Below are positions 55,561-59,008 of a stretch of 59,008 nucleotides of DNA, one piece after another. The DNA lies in the NCBI GenBank assembly GCA_029204225.1, contig MU833247.1, positions 1 to 59,008 of the forward strand, in the 5' to 3' direction. Under the pieces are notes generated by a model. The model did not search any database. It saw only the letters and a list, made by a program, of their open reading frames with translations, and was not told where the DNA came from. The DNA comes from Diphasiastrum complanatum. Taxonomy: Eukaryota; Streptophyta; Lycopodiopsida; Lycopodiales; Lycopodiaceae. Made by a program: the position numbers and the translations under genes. Each line of letters opens with the position of its first letter. Position 1 is the stretch's first letter.

Positions 55561-56489
55561 TATGATATAATTTAGAACAAATTTTTCGTCTATATTTCAT
55601 CATAGAGCCTACAAAGACATCCCACCAACTTTCAAAGAGCTTATTGAACAAGTACTTTTTATTTTAGTAAGTATAGTTCACATATAAGTTGGTTACTATT
55701 CATACCTCCACGTCTAGTCCTTTTCTTTCTAGCTCATATTTTGTCTAATATTTCTTTTTGTTATTAGAACGTATTGCTCTATATTTTTCTTTGTTGTGGA
55801 GTGAAATAACAACATGATGGTATCTTATTCCCTAGATGCTATTGAACAGCTATAGAAAATTGAACTACATGAAAACTTATATAAGTTAATATGTAAAAAA
55901 GACTACCATGCTGATCTTTTGAACTTTGATCATTATTTTCTAAGAAATACATCTTATTGAAAAGTCCCCAACTAGACCACTTGACAAATCTTTATTATCT
56001 ATAACAAACTCAAATTAAAACTTATCACAAGTTGTCAAAGAACATGCTATGTTGAGACTTTACTTTTATGCCTTTTTTTCATGATGTAGTATTTTAAATT
56101 GGCTATGGTTTTGTTGTGCCAATTTGAGATGTTGTAGGTATTTAAGTGAACAATTATATCTCTTGTAGGTAGATGTGGTGAATCTCATCATAGTCTTGTT
56201 GTGTAGCATTGTTTTAAGGAATTTAAAATGCTCAATTATGACATGTCGTATGAAGAGCAAGTTAGTTATACATGAACAACTTATAATGTTATTCATTTGA
56301 GCTTTTTTCATATAAAGCTTCTAATTCATCAAGATTCATTCTAACTTTGATATGTGGCCTAAGAAATATTTATTGTAGGTCTCAAGTTATGCCTAAGTTT
56401 TTCATTTGTCAACCGTTGAGGTGGACTTTTTTAAAATAGGTCTCCAGGTCTAAAAACACACATAATAAGCTTAAATATCTATTCAGGTG
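55561..56489. other. Non-coding AT-rich stretch
   Basis: No recognisable gene or repeat ends. Confidence 0.4.
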
Positions 56490-56815
56490 TTTGAATGCTT
56501 TGAGTCTTTCAAATAATTGGTTGAGAAGCAATGTGATCACAAAATTAAGGTCTTTAGATCGGATGAAGTGGGGTGTCAAATGAGCTCAAAGCATTTTGTG
56601 ATCTTCATGGCATTACAAAAGAGGTCATGTGTGCATATTTACTTTAAAAAATGGAGTGGCCAAGAGGAGTAGGACACTCTGTGAATGTGCTATAGCTATT
56701 GGATTGGATGCATGCTTATCCAAGAAGTTTTGGGGTGAAGCTTTGACTTGTGCTAACCATTTGTATAGTAGGCTTCCATCCAACTTGGAAGTTTTTTTTG
56801 AGATTAAATGATCTA
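56490..56815 (+). pseudogene. Copia integrase fragment
   Basis: Plus strand: KIKVFRSDE near 56,550, then NGVAKRSRTLCECAIAIGLD near 56,650, then FWGEALTCANHLYSRLPS near 56,730. These are the second half of a copia integrase core with stops and frame changes. The part after RSDE is degraded. Confidence 0.75.
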
Positions 56816-57271
56816 AAGAACATATTTCTTTATTAAAGAAATCACACTTGGATTTTTTAGCAGAAAGCTTATCCTTTTCCAACAATTTGGACTTTTTTCT
56901 AATATACTCTAGATGTCACTTTTTAGTGTTGTGATATAAAGCAGTATGACGTCAAGAAAGACAACAACAAATTTACGAAGATAGGATCTTAATACATTAT
57001 TCATCAAGGTCAAATGTCGTCGGAGCGTTGATAGCCACGAAGGACATTAAATCCCTAGTGTAAAGGCCACAAGGGAAAACCCCTAAGATGAGGACAGGAG
57101 AACACAACAAGAGAGACTATGGAGCCAAACTGCCCAACCAAACCTAGATCAAACCTGGATCTAGCCCCCAAGCCGTGCATGAAACCATGCAATCCCCATG
57201 CAGGTCAACTATAAAGAGGTCACATCTCTTCATGTAGTCCTCTTGCCTATATCTGTCACACGTACATGCAC
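56816..57271. other. Non-coding stretch before the right-edge copia
   Basis: No recognisable gene. The last bases (ATGCAC) are the insertion flank of the copia LTR. The matching flank is beyond the window. Confidence 0.4.
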
Positions 57272-58715
57272 TGTTGGAAATTAAGCCCACAGTAGTCTCC
57301 TTGGTGAATGACTAATTTCTATTTCATGATTCTTCCTGAATGTTTATTTGTCATTGATCTAGGGTCAGGTAAAACCAGCTTTGGTTCTATGTCTGCTCAT
57401 CTGATACCTGCAGGAATTACAAACTTAGACAGCCAATTTATTTGAAGAACGTCTACAACGGGCTTCCGACTGATCAACAACAAAGGGTAACCAATCCAGT
57501 AATTTGTAGTTCAGATGTTAAGTCCAATAATTTGAAGTCATTGAAGACTTCAAGGACTTCCACGAAATTAGCATTTAGAACAAGTCTGCATAAATACACA
57601 ACTTTCGTGACAATTTGCAAAAATACTCTAAGTGTCACGACAGTCTGCAGGAATGAACTATGTTTTCAACAGCTTCGGCTTTTTTGCATTTCCCCGAAAT
57701 GCGACACTTGCATAGTTCAAAAGTTTAAACTTGTGCAATTCAAAAGTTTAACTGTTTTTAACACCTTCGGCTTGTTCACATTTTTTCGAAAAATGCGAAG
57801 AGAAAGAACATTTCTGAAGGTCATCCATTTCATCAGTTAAACTTGCCAAAAAATGCGAAGAGAGAAAAATGTCGAAGGTCATCTATTTTGAACGAGGAAC
57901 GTTCTCAGTCACTGCCCGAAATTTGTGAAAGTGAGAGAAAACCACTTCACGTAAAATGCGAAGTTGAGAGAATTTGCGACGTCCTTGTCCACATCAACGA
58001 TGCTAAATTATTGATCATATACACTATGTACAACTGTCACAAAAGCCATATATTTCCAAGTACAACGGCTTTCCTAACTAGGTGACAAGCATTGAATGTA
58101 ATTAATACACGGATGAAATCTATAAATAGATCATCCGAGCACAGATTAGTGCTTGCTCCGTCCATGAGACACATTATTTGAGCATCCCAATTATGCCATA
58201 TTTTTTGTTGTAATTGCTATTTTGTATTGTGCTTCAGTGTAATATAACAACAACTTGCTTTTATTTGTGTACACGTAGATGAATGCTTGTTGTGATTGAA
58301 TGCACTTTCATTGCTGTTTTGATCGTGCTTGTTTACTCACTCTGATCAGAACACGGACGTCTATGACTCCTCAGTTTTTGATCAGACGATGGCTATCTTT
58401 GACGTTTGAGAAACTCGCGACATCATACTGCTCTTCCATTTATTTCAGAACTATACTTCACGTTAAGTTTGATTTTAGTAGTACCACGTACAAACCATCT
58501 CTGATCTCTTCGGTGGACTATACTCTTGTTTCAGAGTATGAATTAATTTTTAAGATCATGTTGGGCAATTAGAACAATTAAAGCTATGATTACATTTAGC
58601 ATAAGTTGTCTATTAGATTGTTTTGCATTTAGCAACTGATTAGAACAGGAGACCTATTCCGCAATATTCCTGCTCTCTTCTCCGTTCACGTTCTTCTATC
58701 TCTCTTGCCCTATCA
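57272..58715 (+). repeat. 5' LTR of a copia element that leaves the window
   Basis: 1,444 bp from TGTTGGAAATTAAGCCC to TTGCCCTATCA, followed three bases later by a perfect initiator-Met primer site. It contains a TATA box (58,131) and, near 57,785 and 57,847, two diverged copies of an ATGCGAAGAGA...GAAGGTCATC unit about 62 bases apart. The start is inferred from the TG terminus, as the 3' LTR is not present for comparison. Confidence 0.75.
58131..58138 (+). promoter_or_regulatory. Probable LTR TATA box
   Basis: TATAAATA within the 5' LTR, preceded by GAAATC and followed by GATCATCCGAGC. It leaves about 0.55 kb of R-U5. Confidence 0.6.
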
Positions 58716-58718
58716 GAT

Positions 58719-58730
58719 TGGTATCAGAGC
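58719..58730 (+). other. Primer binding site (initiator tRNA-Met)
   Basis: TGGTATCAGAGC, three bases after the LTR end. Confidence 0.95.
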
Positions 58731-58782
58731 GTAGTTCAAATAAACCGAGAGATTAAGTTTGTTCTATTTGTATATTGTTATC

Positions 58783-59008
58783 ATGTCTCATATAGGTAGC
58801 TCTTCATCTTCATCACTCAGTGAAGCTAGAGTCATTGACAAGTTCAATGGTTCTAACTTTTACATTTGGAAGTTAAAACTTAGAATGATGTTGATAGATA
58901 GAGATCTTTGGGATCTGTTAGAGGGTGCAGACCTAAAACCAGAAGATGGTGATCAAGCAAAGGCCTGGAGGATCAAAGATCAAAAGGCCCTAGCATGTAT
59001 CACACTCA
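58783..59008 (+). CDS. Copia gag, N-terminus, continues beyond the window
   Basis: 75 codons from ATG 58,783 remain open to the window edge. VIDKFNGSNFYIWKLKLRMM and DLWDLLEGAD are typical of the N-terminal part of Ty1/copia gag in the Tnt1/Tork type. Gag forms the particle that packages element RNA. The start lies 52 bases after the primer site and fits the family. With its LTR, TATA box and primer site unbroken, this element may be intact. Confidence 0.85.
   Translation, partial: MSHIGSSSSSSLSEARVIDKFNGSNFYIWKLKLRMMLIDRDLWDLLEGADLKPEDGDQAKAWRIKDQKALACITL

Noticed and set aside
1-59008. A new multi-gene system, CRISPR array, operon or biosynthetic cluster
   Set aside because: The only host coding sequence is two unrelated genes. 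All other coding sequence recognised belongs to LINE, copia or gypsy elements, and direct repeats are LTRs or minisatellites without CRISPR spacing.
1-59008. tRNA or rRNA genes
   Set aside because: No cloverleaf or rRNA core was noticed. The tRNA-complementary sequences seen are retroelement primer sites. A tRNA scan was not possible here.

Overview
The window is nuclear DNA of a land plant. Two host genes show this. One is a four-exon gene for a secreted PQQ-type beta-propeller protein, of the kind annotated in plants as polyvinylalcohol-dehydrogenase-like. The other is the first exon of a TBCC-domain-containing protein 1 (TBCCD1) homologue. GT/AG introns and plant-type Ty1/copia, Ty3/gypsy and L1-like elements using initiator-Met primer sites agree. 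The density and nesting of elements would suit a large-genome plant such as a fern or lycophyte, but the sequence does not prove the lineage.

Layout. 1-8.35 kb: two minus-strand L1-like LINEs of one family; the left one runs off the window with an open ORF2. 8.35-9.56 kb: the 3' end of a plus-strand gypsy chromovirus with a 452-bp LTR. 9.96-10.43 kb: TBCCD1 exon 1 (minus); the elements to its left lie where its first intron should be. 12.2-24.6 kb: a mosaic of broken copia elements in both orientations, including one that looks split by an inversion and one interrupted by a 1.7-kb non-autonomous LTR element. 24.65-26.77 kb: a degraded minus-strand coiled-coil ORF that I do not recognise. 27.8-29.2 kb: a gypsy pol fragment whose integrase carries a misplaced RNase H block. 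29.3-32.2 kb: an LTR-pair element with no pol, carrying a 24-26-bp minisatellite. 32.5-43.7 kb: a three-level nest, in which a gypsy pol is split by a non-coding LTR element whose own LTR is split by a young, almost intact copia (36,675-42,738). 43.8-46.7 kb: copia fragments. 48.7-50.9 kb: the complete PQQ-propeller gene. 51-57 kb: mostly non-coding, with decayed copia integrase pieces. 57.3-59.0 kb: the 5' LTR, primer site and start of gag of another copia that leaves the window.

The genes do not form a pathway. The two host genes are independent, and nearly everything else is retroelement sequence in successive states of decay. The best leads are the copia/LARD/gypsy nest with its datable LTRs, the domain-scrambled gypsy, the unknown ORF downstream of that gypsy, the LTR element with non-TG/CA ends, and a CACACGTGTG palindrome that recurs in several LTRs. 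I found no sign of a new enzymatic or defence system. All splice sites and boundaries were read by eye.
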